A DNA stretch of 64,000 nucleotides, taken from positions 434,001-498,000 of the forward strand of contig NZ_JBHMFS010000001.1 of assembly GCF_051433165.1 (NCBI RefSeq), given 5' to 3'. Shown one piece after another: positions 16,842-26,100 of this stretch (position 1 is its first letter; each line of letters opens with the position of its first letter). The notes under the pieces were generated by a model, which worked only from the letters and a program-made list of their open reading frames with translations, was not told the DNA's origin and searched no databases. This DNA comes from Falsiroseomonas sp051433165 (lineage in GTDB: Bacteria; Pseudomonadota; Alphaproteobacteria; Acetobacterales; Acetobacteraceae). The translations under genes and the position numbers were made by a program.

Positions 16842-17844
16842 GAAGATTCTCGTCCTGGTCGCCAACCGCGTGATCTGGTTCGTGCCGACGCTGCTCGGCC
16901 TGCTGGCGATCGTCTTCTTCATCTCGCACGTCATTCCGGCCGACCCGGCGGCCTTTGCCGCCGGGGAAAACGCCTCCGCGGCGACCGTCGCGGAGATGCG
17001 GGCGCGGCTGGGGCTGGATCAGCCACTGCACATTCAGTTCCTGCGTTATGTGCAATCCATCCTGAGCGGCGATATGGGCCGCAGCATCTACACCGGGCGT
17101 CCCGTTTCGGAGGATCTGCTGAGCCGCCTGCCGGCGACGCTGGAGCTGACGCTGGTGACCGTGGTGGTTGCGGCGCTGATCGGCGTGCCGCTCGGCGTGG
17201 TCAGCGCGCTGCGGCGCAATTCCTGGGTGGACCATGTGCTGCGCTTCATCACCATCGCGGGCCTGGCCATCGCCAGCTTCTGGTTCGCCATCCTGCTACA
17301 GCTGTTCTTTTCCATGCAGCTCGGTGTTACGCCGCTGACCGGACGTGTCGAGGGCTGGGGGCCGGAGCCGATCACCGGCTTCTACGTGATCGATTCGCTG
17401 ATCAAGTGGGACATGGAAACTTTGGTGGACGCCCTCCACCACCTGATCCTTCCGGTCGCGACCCTGGCGCTGCCGGCGGCCGCCACGATCGTGCGCTTCA
17501 CCCGCGCGGGCGTGCTGAATGCGCTGGAGAGCAATTACGTGCTGTATGAGACGGCGATGGGCTATCCGCGCAGCCAGATTGTCTGGAAGTACGTTTTGCG
17601 CAATGCGCTGATTGGTACCGTGACGCAGATCGGCCTGATTTTCGGTATCCTGCTGGCCGGTGCTGTGGTGGTGGAGGCGGTGTTCGACTGGCCTGGGCTG
17701 GGCATGTTCGCGGTCAACTCGATCCTCAATTCGGACTACAATGCAGTGATGGGCTTCACGCTGATCGCGGGCACCATGTTCATCGTGGTCAACCTGCTGG
17801 TCGATATCCTGCAAGGTCTGATCGACCCGCGGGAAACCCGCTGA
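16840..17844 (+). CDS. dppB: ABC transporter permease, DppB type
   Basis: A 334-residue inner-membrane permease with about six helices. It has the DppB-type N-terminus (FVPTLLGLLAIVFFISHVIP), the periplasmic RLGLDQPLHIQFLRYV stretch typical of this family, and the cytoplasmic EAA-like loop NYVLYETAMGYPRSQIVWKY that contacts the ATPase. The start is GTG 16840, inside a hairpin. Its TGA overlaps the ATG of the next permease gene. It forms the channel with the DppC partner for the substrate bound by the family 5 protein upstream. Confidence 0.9.
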   Translation: MKILVLVANRVIWFVPTLLGLLAIVFFISHVIPADPAAFAAGENASAATVAEMRARLGLDQPLHIQFLRYVQSILSGDMGRSIYTGRPVSEDLLSRLPATLELTLVTVVVAALIGVPLGVVSALRRNSWVDHVLRFITIAGLAIASFWFAILLQLFFSMQLGVTPLTGRVEGWGPEPITGFYVIDSLIKWDMETLVDALHHLILPVATLALPAAATIVRFTRAGVLNALESNYVLYETAMGYPRSQIVWKYVLRNALIGTVTQIGLIFGILLAGAVVVEAVFDWPGLGMFAVNSILNSDYNAVMGFTLIAGTMFIVVNLLVDILQGLIDPRETR

Positions 17845-18695
17845 TGCGCCAGGTATTTCGCAAGCTGGCGGAAGACCGGTCCTCGATGCTCGGGCTGGCG
17901 CTGATCCTGATCGTGATCTTCGCGGCGATCCTGGCACCCTGGCTGTCCACGCACCCGGGTGACGTCACGGAGTTCCACACGGCAATCCGCCTCAGCCCGC
18001 CCAATGCCGATAACTGGCTGGGCACGGACCGCATGGGCGCCGACATCTATTCGCGGCTGCTGTATGGCGCGCGCATCACCATCACCATCGCGGTCGTAGC
18101 CATCCTCGTCGCGGTGCTGATCGGCGTGCCGGTGGGGCTGATCGCCGGCTATTATGAGGGCCTCGGCAGCGACCTGCTGATGCGGGGTTCGGATGTGTTC
18201 CTGGCGGTGCCGCAGATCGTGCTGGCCATCGCCATCGCGCAGACACTGGGACCGTCCATCGAGAACGTCATCCTGGCGCTATCCGTCACCTATTGGCCCT
18301 TCTGGGCGCGGCTGGTGTATGCCGAGACGCGGTCCTGCAAGAACGAAACCTTTGTCGAGGCCGCCATTGCGCTGGGCTGTTCGCCGTGGCGCGTGATGGT
18401 GCTGCATATCCTGCCCTCCATCTCCTCCTCCATCATCGTCCGCACCACCATCGGCATGGGCGGCACCATCCTGACGGCAGCAACGTTGGGCTTCCTTGGC
18501 CTCGGCCCGCCACCGCCGACGCCGGAATGGGGGCGCACCATCGCCGAATCGCGCGAGTTCCTGCCGATGGCCTGGTGGTACGCGGCCTTTCCGGGGCTCG
18601 CGATCTTCATCGTGGTGATGGGCTTCAACCTGTTGGGCGACGGGCTGCGCGACGTGCTCGACCCGCGGCTACGGCGGGCCTCCAGTGGAAAGTGA
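17844..18695 (+). CDS. dppC: ABC transporter permease, DppC type
   Basis: A 283-residue permease. It has the N-terminal helix LGLALILIVIFAAILAPWL, the conserved NWLGTDRMGADIYSRLLYGA segment diagnostic of DppC/OppC, and an EAA loop around FVEAAIALGCSPWRVMVLHI. The end GLGPPPPTPEWGRTIAE is also typical. ATG 17844 overlaps the dppB stop, and the gene's own TGA overlaps the start of the first ATPase, so the four transporter genes form a translationally coupled chain. Confidence 0.9.
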   Translation: MRQVFRKLAEDRSSMLGLALILIVIFAAILAPWLSTHPGDVTEFHTAIRLSPPNADNWLGTDRMGADIYSRLLYGARITITIAVVAILVAVLIGVPVGLIAGYYEGLGSDLLMRGSDVFLAVPQIVLAIAIAQTLGPSIENVILALSVTYWPFWARLVYAETRSCKNETFVEAAIALGCSPWRVMVLHILPSISSSIIVRTTIGMGGTILTAATLGFLGLGPPPPTPEWGRTIAESREFLPMAWWYAAFPGLAIFIVVMGFNLLGDGLRDVLDPRLRRASSGK

Positions 18696-19695
18696 CCTGA
18701 TTGCGGTGCGCGACCTGCGCGTGGCCTTCGCCTCCGACGCCGGGTTGGCGAAGGTGCTCGATGGGGTGAGCTGTTCCATCCGGCCCGGCGAGATCCGCGG
18801 GCTGGTCGGCGAATCCGGATGCGGCAAGACCACGCTGGCCCGCGCCATCCTCGGCATCCTGCCGCAGAACTCGGCGCGCATTCAGGGCGGCCAAGTATTG
18901 TTCGGCGGGCGGGATCTGCTGACCGTGCCGGAGGCTGCCCTAGCGCGGGAGGTGCGGGGGCGCGAGATCGCCTATATCCCGCAGGATCCCTCCACCGCTT
19001 TCAACCCGGTCTTCACCATCGGCACGCAGATCGCCGACCTGATGCACTGGAAATCGCCGCTGCTGCGCGACCCGTCCTTCAAGGGCAACGCCCGTGCGCG
19101 GCGGGAAGCGGATCTGGCGCGCGTGGTGGAATGGCTTCGCCTGGTGCAACTTCCGAACCCGGAGGCGGTGCTGCGGAAATACCCGCATGAGGTTTCCGGC
19201 GGCCAACGCCAGCGGCTGATGATCGCCATGGCATTGCTGCCGGAGCCGAAGCTGGTGATCGCGGATGAGCCGACCACGGCACTCGACGTCACCGTGCAGG
19301 CGCAGATCCTGAAGCTGCTGAAGGGGCTGGCGCGCGAACGCAACGTGGCGGTGCTGTTCACCACCCACGACCTCGGCGCCGCCTACGAGATCTGCGACCG
19401 CATCACCGTGATGTATGCGGGGCAGGAGGTGGAGGAAGCGCCGGTCGCGGAGTTCTTCAACCGGCCGAGCCACCCCTATACCCGCAAGCTGCTGGACAGC
19501 CTGCCCAGCGCCGAGACCGGGCTGCGCGGCATTCCGGGCGAGATCCCGCGCCTGATCGATCCGCCACCCGGCTGCCGCTTCAACCCGCGCTGCGAACGCG
19601 CCACCGAGATCTGCCAGCAGCGCCCGGCGCCGGAGCAGGCCGGCCCTGGCCACAGCGTGCGCTGCCATCATCGGCTGACGGAGTTCGCCGCGTGA
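18685..19695 (+). CDS. dppD: ABC transporter ATP-binding protein, DppD type
   Basis: A 336-residue ATPase. Walker A is GESGCGKTT, the signature is VSGGQRQRLMIAMAL, Walker B is LVIADEPTTALD and the switch His is in FTTHDLGAAYEICD. The C-terminal GCRFNPRCERATEICQQ has the two cysteines of the oligopeptide ATPase C-terminal domain, which in some relatives binds a metal cluster. The start is GTG 18685, 8 codons inside the end of dppC. It pairs with the DppF-type ATPase next to it. Confidence 0.9.
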   Translation: MESDLIAVRDLRVAFASDAGLAKVLDGVSCSIRPGEIRGLVGESGCGKTTLARAILGILPQNSARIQGGQVLFGGRDLLTVPEAALAREVRGREIAYIPQDPSTAFNPVFTIGTQIADLMHWKSPLLRDPSFKGNARARREADLARVVEWLRLVQLPNPEAVLRKYPHEVSGGQRQRLMIAMALLPEPKLVIADEPTTALDVTVQAQILKLLKGLARERNVAVLFTTHDLGAAYEICDRITVMYAGQEVEEAPVAEFFNRPSHPYTRKLLDSLPSAETGLRGIPGEIPRLIDPPPGCRFNPRCERATEICQQRPAPEQAGPGHSVRCHHRLTEFAA

Positions 19696-20657
19696 GCGCG
19701 CCCATTCTTGAGGTCCAGAGCCTCCGCAAATACTTCCCCGTGCGGAATTTGTGGAAGCGCCGCGTCGGCTGGCTGCGGGCGCTGGATGATGTGTCGTTCA
19801 GCGTGCAGCCGGGCGAGATCCTCGGCATCGTCGGCGAATCCGGCTGTGGCAAATCTACCCTCGGCAAGACGCTGATGGGCATTCATACCGCGACCCAGGG
19901 CCGCATCCTGTTCCAGGACCAGGATATCGCGCCGCTGAAGCCGCATCAGAGCCGCAAGTTCCGCCAGCACCTTCAGTATTGCTACCAGGACCCGGGCGCC
20001 TCGCTCGACCCGCGCTGGACCATTCGCGCGTCGCTGCATGAGCCGCTGATCGTGCACACGGAACTGGGCGAGGCGGAGCGCGAGGCGCGGGTACGCGAAA
20101 TCCTGGCCGCGGTGGGGCTGCCGGAGACGCATCTCGACCTTTATCCGCATGAGATCAGCGGCGGGCAGCAGCGCCGCGTCGGGCTGGCGCGCATCCTGAC
20201 GCTGAAACCCTCCGTGGTGATCCTGGACGAGCCGACATCGGGGCTCGATGTATCCGTGCAGGCCACCATCCTGAAGCTGTTCCTGTCCTTGCAGGAGCAG
20301 TTCGGCCTGACCTATCTGTTCGTCAGCCACGATCTATCCGTGGTGCGTCTGATCTGCGACCGGGTGGCGGTGATGTATCTCGGCCGCATCGTGGAAATCG
20401 GTGACACGGCGCAGGTCTTCGCCACGCCGCGGCACCCCTATACGCAGTCGCTGCTCGCGGCCATTCCGAAGATCGGCGGCGTACGCGTAACGGATACCTT
20501 CGTGCTGGAAGGCGAACCGCCAAGCCCCACCAACCTTCCCTCCGGCTGCCGCTTCCGCACGCGCTGCCCGAAGGCGCAGCCGCTTTGCGCGGAACAGGAC
20601 CCGGCACTGCGGGCGGATTGGCCGAAGCAGCAGGCCGCCTGCCATTTTGCGGAATAG
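19692..20657 (+). CDS. dppF: ABC transporter ATP-binding protein, DppF type
   Basis: A 321-residue ATPase. Walker A GESGCGKST, signature ISGGQQRRVGLARIL, Walker B VVILDEPTSGLD and switch FVSHDLSVVRLICD are present. The C-terminus ends with GCRFRTRCPKAQPLC, the oligopeptide-type Cys motif. Its N-terminal FPVRNLWKRRVGWLRALDDV is the usual DppF opening. GTG 19692 overlaps the upstream stop (GTGA). It is followed after about 70 bases by the second hyuA gene on the same strand. Confidence 0.9.
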   Translation: MSAPILEVQSLRKYFPVRNLWKRRVGWLRALDDVSFSVQPGEILGIVGESGCGKSTLGKTLMGIHTATQGRILFQDQDIAPLKPHQSRKFRQHLQYCYQDPGASLDPRWTIRASLHEPLIVHTELGEAEREARVREILAAVGLPETHLDLYPHEISGGQQRRVGLARILTLKPSVVILDEPTSGLDVSVQATILKLFLSLQEQFGLTYLFVSHDLSVVRLICDRVAVMYLGRIVEIGDTAQVFATPRHPYTQSLLAAIPKIGGVRVTDTFVLEGEPPSPTNLPSGCRFRTRCPKAQPLCAEQDPALRADWPKQQAACHFAE

Positions 20658-20728
20658 CCACGCCGGGATTGCACAGCGCCGAAGTTCGGCGCGAGAGTGG
20701 CGGACAGGCTGGAACGGGGACCGCGACA

Positions 20729-22783
20729 TTGGGCTGGCGCGTCGGCGTGGATTCGGGTGGCACCTTCACGGATGTCTGCCTGTTCGAGGAAGATACCGGC
20801 CGCATCGCGGTCTGGAAGGTGTCCTCCACCCCGGATGATCCCTCTCGCGGCATCGCCGGCGGCGTGGCGGAGGGCATGGCGGAGATTGGTCAGGCGCCCG
20901 CCGACATCGCCTATTTCGGCCACGGCACCACGGTCGCCACCAATGCGCTGATCCAGCATCGCGGCGTCCGCACCGGCCTGGTCACCACCGATGGGTTCAG
21001 GGACCTGCTGGAGATCGGGCGCCAAAAACGCCCAGACCTTTACGATCTGCAGGTGGACAAGCCACCGGTGCTTGTGGCGCGTGAACTGCGCCTCCAGGTG
21101 CCGGAACGCATCCGCCATGACGGCAGCGTGGAGACGGCGCTGGATGAGCAAGCGGTGCGCGACGCAGCCCGCGCGCTGAAGGCGGCCGGCGTCCAGGCCA
21201 TCGCGATCTGCTTCCTCTACAGCTTCGTGCATCCGGCGCATGAGGCGACGGCCAAGCGCATCATCGCGGAGGAACTGCCCGGCATCTTCCTCACCACCAG
21301 CCACGAGATCGCGCCCGAATTCCGGGAGTTCGAGCGGCTGTCCACGGCGGTGGTGAACAGCTATCTCGGCCCGGTGATGCGCGGCTATATCAAGCGGCTC
21401 GCGGAACGGCTGGCCGCACTCGGCGTCACCGCCACGCCGCATCTCACGCAATCCAATGGCGGCGTCATCGGCTTCGAGGCCGCGGCGGAAATGCCGGTGC
21501 GCATGGTGCTGTCCGGCCCCTCCACCGGCGTGGTCGGCGCGCAGGCGATCGGGCAGCTTTCGGGCTTTCCGGACCTCATCACCTTCGACATGGGCGGCAC
21601 CAGCACGGATGTGGCGTTGTTGCAGGGCGGTGCGGCGCGGCTGACGGGGGAGGCCGTGGTGCATGGCTACCCGATCAAGGCGCCGATGCTGGATATCCAC
21701 ACGGTGGGCGCTGGCGGCGGCTCCATCGCCTTTGTCGATTCCGGTGGGCTGCTGAAGGTCGGGCCGCGCAGTTGCGGCGCCGATCCCGGGCCGGTCTGCT
21801 ACGATCGCGGCAATGCGGAGGCGGCGGTGACGGATGCGAATGTCGTGCTCGGCACGCTGCACCCGACGCATCTTCTGGGTGGCCGCATGCCGATCCGGCG
21901 CGACCTGTCGCTGGCGGCGGTGGAGCGGCTGGCGGCGCAGCTCGGCATGGGGGTGATGGAGACCGCGCAGGGCATTCTGTCCGTCGTCACCGCGAACATG
22001 GCCAAGGCGATCCGCGTCATCAGCGTGCAACGCGGGCATGATCCGCGCGACTACACGCTGATCGCCTTTGGCGGCGCCGGTCCGCTACATGCGGCGCGGC
22101 TGGCGAAGGAGCTCGACATCCGCCGCGTGCTGGTGCCGCGCAACCCCGGCATTCTGTGTGCCATGGGCCTTCTGCTGACCGATCTGCGCGCGGATTTCTC
22201 CGCCACGCGGTTGACCGCGCTGGACCAGGGCGCGCTGGCACCGATGGAGACCGCCTTCGCCACGCTGACCGCGACGGCGGAGCGCTGGTTTGAGCAGGAG
22301 CACATCACCCCCGACAAGCGCATGATCCGACGCAGCGTGGACATGCGCTATGCGGGCCAGAACTACGAACTGCCGGTGGCGCTGCCGGACGGGCCCTTCA
22401 CCGCCGCCACGCTGGCGTATCTGGCCGAAGGTTTCGCTGCCGCGCATCGCCAGATGTACGGTTTCGTCGCGGAAGGGGAGGCGGTGCAGCTCGTCACCTT
22501 CCGGCTGGAAGCCACCGGCGTGGTCCGCAAGGCGGAGTTGCGGCCGCGGCCGCTGGAAGGCCCGGATGCCGGCGCGGCGCTGGAGGGCCACCGTGACGTC
22601 TGGCTGCCGGAGTCGCAGGGCATCGTCGCCGTGCCGGTCTATGCGCGCGACCGCCTGGCGCCCGGCAACCGCATCGCCGGCCCCGCCATCATCGAGCAGA
22701 TGGACGCCACCACCGTCATCCTGCCAGCGCAGGAAGCCCGCGTGGATGAATACGAGAACCTGATCCTGGAGGCGGCGGCATGA
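20729..22783 (+). CDS. hyuA: HyuA-type hydantoinase/oxoprolinase A subunit, second copy
   Basis: A 684-residue HyuA homologue. Phosphate motif GVDSGGTFTDVCLFEEDTG starts the protein, HGTTVATNALIQHRG follows near residue 75 and FDMGGTSTDVALL near residue 290. No ATG fits; a TTG at 20729 with GGGGAC about 8 bases upstream places the family start correctly, and a TTG at 20669 is an alternative. It clearly differs from the copy at 12276-14333 and so is not a recent duplicate. With the HyuB that overlaps its stop it makes a complete second enzyme beside the peptide transporter. Confidence 0.86.
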   Translation: MGWRVGVDSGGTFTDVCLFEEDTGRIAVWKVSSTPDDPSRGIAGGVAEGMAEIGQAPADIAYFGHGTTVATNALIQHRGVRTGLVTTDGFRDLLEIGRQKRPDLYDLQVDKPPVLVARELRLQVPERIRHDGSVETALDEQAVRDAARALKAAGVQAIAICFLYSFVHPAHEATAKRIIAEELPGIFLTTSHEIAPEFREFERLSTAVVNSYLGPVMRGYIKRLAERLAALGVTATPHLTQSNGGVIGFEAAAEMPVRMVLSGPSTGVVGAQAIGQLSGFPDLITFDMGGTSTDVALLQGGAARLTGEAVVHGYPIKAPMLDIHTVGAGGGSIAFVDSGGLLKVGPRSCGADPGPVCYDRGNAEAAVTDANVVLGTLHPTHLLGGRMPIRRDLSLAAVERLAAQLGMGVMETAQGILSVVTANMAKAIRVISVQRGHDPRDYTLIAFGGAGPLHAARLAKELDIRRVLVPRNPGILCAMGLLLTDLRADFSATRLTALDQGALAPMETAFATLTATAERWFEQEHITPDKRMIRRSVDMRYAGQNYELPVALPDGPFTAATLAYLAEGFAAAHRQMYGFVAEGEAVQLVTFRLEATGVVRKAELRPRPLEGPDAGAALEGHRDVWLPESQGIVAVPVYARDRLAPGNRIAGPAIIEQMDATTVILPAQEARVDEYENLILEAAA

Positions 22784-24411
22784 GCAACACGCGCCCGGAC
22801 CCCATCACGGTCGAGGTCATCGGCTCCGCGCTTTCGTCCATCGTCGAGGAGATGGGGGAGGCGCTGGTGCGCGCCTCCTACTCCACCAACATCAAGGAAA
22901 GGCGGGACTGTTCCACGGCACTGTTCGACATTGCCGGGGCGACGCTGTGCCAGGCGGAACACATTCCGATCCATCTCGGCAGCTTCATCGGCATCATCGC
23001 GCATATCCTGAAGCGCCACCCGATGGCGCAGATGCAGCCAGGCGATGTCTTCGTCGGCAACGACGCCTATGAGGGCGGCGGCACCCACTTGCCGGATATC
23101 GTGCTGGCGGAGCCGATCTTTGTGGACGGCCGCATCATCTCCTGGGCCGTGAACCTGGCGCACCACTCGGATTTCGCCGATCGTGGCCATGCGCACATCT
23201 TCCAGGAGGGGCTGCGCATCCCGCCGATCCGGCTGTATCGCGCCGGGGAGTTGCAGAACGATGTGCAGGAACTCATCCTGCTGAACTGCCAGGTACCGCG
23301 CGAACGCCTGTCAGATCTGCGGGCGCAGATGGCGGCGAACCGGCTTGGCGTGTCCCGCATGCAGGCGCTGTGTGCGAAGTACGGTACGGAAACGGTGCTG
23401 GCGGCCGGTGAGGCGCTGCAGGATTACGCCGAGCGTAAGATGCGCGCGGGTATCGCCGCGATCCCCGATGGCACCTGGACCTTCGCCGATGTCCATGACA
23501 GCCCCGAGATCGAGGGCGAATTGCCGTTGACCCTGACCCTGACCGTCGCGGGCGATACCATGTCGCTGGATTTCGACGGCCCGGACCAGGTGCGCGCCGG
23601 CATCAACATGACCTTCACCGCCCTGCTCGCCACCGTCTATTACGCGGTGAAGACGGTGGTGGACCCGACCCTGCTGCCCAATGCCGGGCTGGCGCGGCCG
23701 CTGCACGTCACGGCGCGGGAAGGTAGCGTATTGAACTGCGTGCTGCCGGCGGCGGTGAATGCGCGGCTATCCACCTGTCAGCGTGTGGTGGACCTCATCC
23801 ATGGCGCGCTGGCGCAGGCGGTGCCGGAGCGGGTGACGGCGGCGCATAACGGCGCCTGCTTCGTCGCCTCCTTCGTCGGGCGCCAGCCTGTCACGGGCGA
23901 GCCCTGGGTGTATCTGGAAACCATCGGCGGCGGCTTTGGCGCCCGCGCCACCAAGGACGGGCTGGATGGTGTGCATGTGCATACCACCAACACCTCCAAC
24001 CTGCCGGTCGAGGCGCTGGAGATCGAATACCCGCTGACGCTGATGCGCTACGAGCTGGTGGAAGGCTCCGGCGGTGCCGGGCGGCAGCGCGGCGGCATGG
24101 GGCTGCGCCGGGTCTATCGGGCGGAAGCCGAGTGCCGGCTGCGCATGGATGGGTCCCGCTTCGCCTCCGCGCCCTGGGGGTTGCAGGGCGGCGCGCCGGG
24201 CGGGCGCGGGCGCTTCGTCTATGGCCCCGGCATCCCGCCCTTCGTGCTGGGAAATGGCCTGTTGCAGGCGGGCGACTGGGTGGAGATCATCACCCCCGGC
24301 GGCGGCGGCTACGGACCGCCGGAGGAACGCGGCCGCGCCGCACTGCAACGCGACCTGGCCGAGGGCAGCATCACGCCGGAGGCGGCGCAGACGATCTACG
24401 GAGCAGACTGA
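22780..24411 (+). CDS. hyuB: HyuB-type hydantoinase/oxoprolinase B subunit, second copy
   Basis: A 543-residue HyuB homologue of the usual family length. Visible features are DPITVEVIGSALSSIVEEMG at the start, VGNDAYEGGGTHLPDIVL, the GGGFGARATKDGLDGVHVH loop, and the GSGGAGRQRGGMGLRR and GGGGYGPPEER motifs near the end. ATG 22780 overlaps the hyuA stop (ATGA), so the two subunits are made together. The downstream binding-protein gene is 24 bases away. Substrate could be a hydantoin, 5-oxoproline or related cyclic amide. Confidence 0.88.
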   Translation: MSNTRPDPITVEVIGSALSSIVEEMGEALVRASYSTNIKERRDCSTALFDIAGATLCQAEHIPIHLGSFIGIIAHILKRHPMAQMQPGDVFVGNDAYEGGGTHLPDIVLAEPIFVDGRIISWAVNLAHHSDFADRGHAHIFQEGLRIPPIRLYRAGELQNDVQELILLNCQVPRERLSDLRAQMAANRLGVSRMQALCAKYGTETVLAAGEALQDYAERKMRAGIAAIPDGTWTFADVHDSPEIEGELPLTLTLTVAGDTMSLDFDGPDQVRAGINMTFTALLATVYYAVKTVVDPTLLPNAGLARPLHVTAREGSVLNCVLPAAVNARLSTCQRVVDLIHGALAQAVPERVTAAHNGACFVASFVGRQPVTGEPWVYLETIGGGFGARATKDGLDGVHVHTTNTSNLPVEALEIEYPLTLMRYELVEGSGGAGRQRGGMGLRRVYRAEAECRLRMDGSRFASAPWGLQGGAPGGRGRFVYGPGIPPFVLGNGLLQAGDWVEIITPGGGGYGPPEERGRAALQRDLAEGSITPEAAQTIYGAD

Positions 24412-24435
24412 CACCAACGAAAGGGAGACTTCACC

Positions 24436-25959
24436 ATGCGCATGACCCGCCGCGGCCTGATCGCCGCCACTGCCGCCTTGCCCTTCCTGCCGGGCGGTAC
24501 AGCCCGCGCGCGGAGTGGAACCTTGCGCTTCGGCCTGTCCTCCTTCCCGCCCAGCCTGCAGCCCTGGGCCAATACCGGCACGGCGGCCGCCACGGTTAAG
24601 CTGCTGATCCATCGCGGCCTGCTGTCCTACGCACCCGACGGTGCGCTGCGCGGTGAGATCGCCGAATCCTGGCGCAACGAGAACCCGACCACCTGGAGCT
24701 TCACGCTGCGCGACAACGCCGTGTTCCACAATGGCGAGAAGATCACCGCCGCCGATGTGAAGTGGAACATCGAGCAGATCGCCGCCGAACGCTCCACCGC
24801 CCATTACCGCGCGGAGATGCAGCAGGTCGCCAGCATCGAGACGCCGGATGCGCGGACGGTGCGGATTGTCACCAAGGCACCCATCGCCACCCTGCCGAAT
24901 TGGATGGCGTCCTACCACATGATGATCGTCAGCCCACGCAGCCCGACCGGCGCTGGCGTGCTGCCGATCGGCGCCGGTCCCTTCACCATCCGCGCGCAGG
25001 AACGCGGCACCTCGATCGACCTCGTGGCCTTCGATCGCTACTACAAGCCGGGCCAGCCGAGGCTGGCCGGCATCCGGCTGATTGCCTATGCGGATGAGAA
25101 CCTCCGTGTCTCGGCCATCCGCGCTGGCGATGTGGACCTCATCGAATACGTGCCCTGGCAAGCCATGGCCGCGATCGAGGCGGATGAGCGGCTGCGGCTG
25201 GACGCCACCAACGGCCCCTTCATGTACCTCAATTTCAACGCCGCGCGGCCGCATCTGGGCGATGCGCGGGTCCGGCGGGCCATCGCCCACGCCATCAGGC
25301 GCGACGATATTGTCAAGGTCGCCTTCTTCGGCCGTGGCAGCCCGCTGGAGGGCCTGCCCATCGCCCCCGGCAGCGATTTCTTCGACGAGGCGCTGTCCAA
25401 GGGCCAGGCTTATGACCCTGACAAGTCCAAGGCTCTGCTGCGGGAGGCGGGCCTCGCCAACGGCTTCAGCACCAGCCTGCTCTCCACCGCGCAATACGGC
25501 ATGCACAAGGACACGGCGGAGGTGGTGCAGCAGCATCTGGCGGCCGTCGGCATCCAGGCGGAGCTGCGCCTGCCGGACTGGGCGACGCGGGTGAACCTCG
25601 GCAATCGCGGGCAGTTCGACATCGCGGTGATGGGCACGGCGACCGACAGCAACGATGCGGATGGGTTGAACAACCTGATCGACGGCTCGCTCTCGCCCTC
25701 CTACGTCCGCAGCGCCGGGCTGCGGATTCCGCGGCTGGAGGAGCTGATGCGGGCCGGGCGCGCGGAATTCGATACGGCGAAGCGGCGCGAGATCTACCTG
25801 GATGCGCAGCGCGTGGCGCTGGAGGAAGTGCCGCTGGTCGGCCTGGCCTGGCGCAGCCAGGGCTATGCCATGAAGAAGGAGATCACCGGCTTCAAGGCGA
25901 TGCCCGGCGCGCTGAACTTCTTCTCCGGCATCACGCTGGAGGATGCGGCGCTGGGCTGA
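24436..25959 (+). CDS. ABC transporter solute-binding protein, family 5, second copy
   Basis: A 507-residue periplasmic binding protein with a Tat-type signal (MTRRGLIAATAALPFLPGG, cleavage near ARA). Family 5 features include IAESWRNENPTTWSFTLRDN, FHNGEKITAADVKWNIEQI and YLNFNAARPHLGDARVRRAI. It follows the second hyuAB pair and has no permease of its own nearby, so it probably feeds the DppBCDF transporter encoded 4-8 kb upstream. If so, the one transporter would serve two receptors, each next to its own HyuAB enzyme. Confidence 0.87.
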   Translation: MRMTRRGLIAATAALPFLPGGTARARSGTLRFGLSSFPPSLQPWANTGTAAATVKLLIHRGLLSYAPDGALRGEIAESWRNENPTTWSFTLRDNAVFHNGEKITAADVKWNIEQIAAERSTAHYRAEMQQVASIETPDARTVRIVTKAPIATLPNWMASYHMMIVSPRSPTGAGVLPIGAGPFTIRAQERGTSIDLVAFDRYYKPGQPRLAGIRLIAYADENLRVSAIRAGDVDLIEYVPWQAMAAIEADERLRLDATNGPFMYLNFNAARPHLGDARVRRAIAHAIRRDDIVKVAFFGRGSPLEGLPIAPGSDFFDEALSKGQAYDPDKSKALLREAGLANGFSTSLLSTAQYGMHKDTAEVVQQHLAAVGIQAELRLPDWATRVNLGNRGQFDIAVMGTATDSNDADGLNNLIDGSLSPSYVRSAGLRIPRLEELMRAGRAEFDTAKRREIYLDAQRVALEEVPLVGLAWRSQGYAMKKEITGFKAMPGALNFFSGITLEDAALG

Positions 25960-26100
25960 TCCGGGCTGGGCAAGTGGCCGGCCGCGCCCATCTGGGGTCG
26001 GTCGGCCACCTGCAACCAAGGCAGGACGGAACCGGCTGTCGCGTGGCACGCTGTGCTGCTGGCAATTCCCCTTGGCACCGAACCGGGACAGGACAGGATC

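Noticed and set aside
25974..26009. GTGGCCG and CGGCCAC arms after the second family 5 binding protein
   Set aside because: The loop is 22 bases and there is no T-run; too weak to call a terminator in such GC-rich DNA.
26044..26059. TGGCACG followed by a GC-containing element, sigma-54-like
   Set aside because: The spacing between GG and GC is one base too long for a sigma-54 promoter, so it was not annotated.
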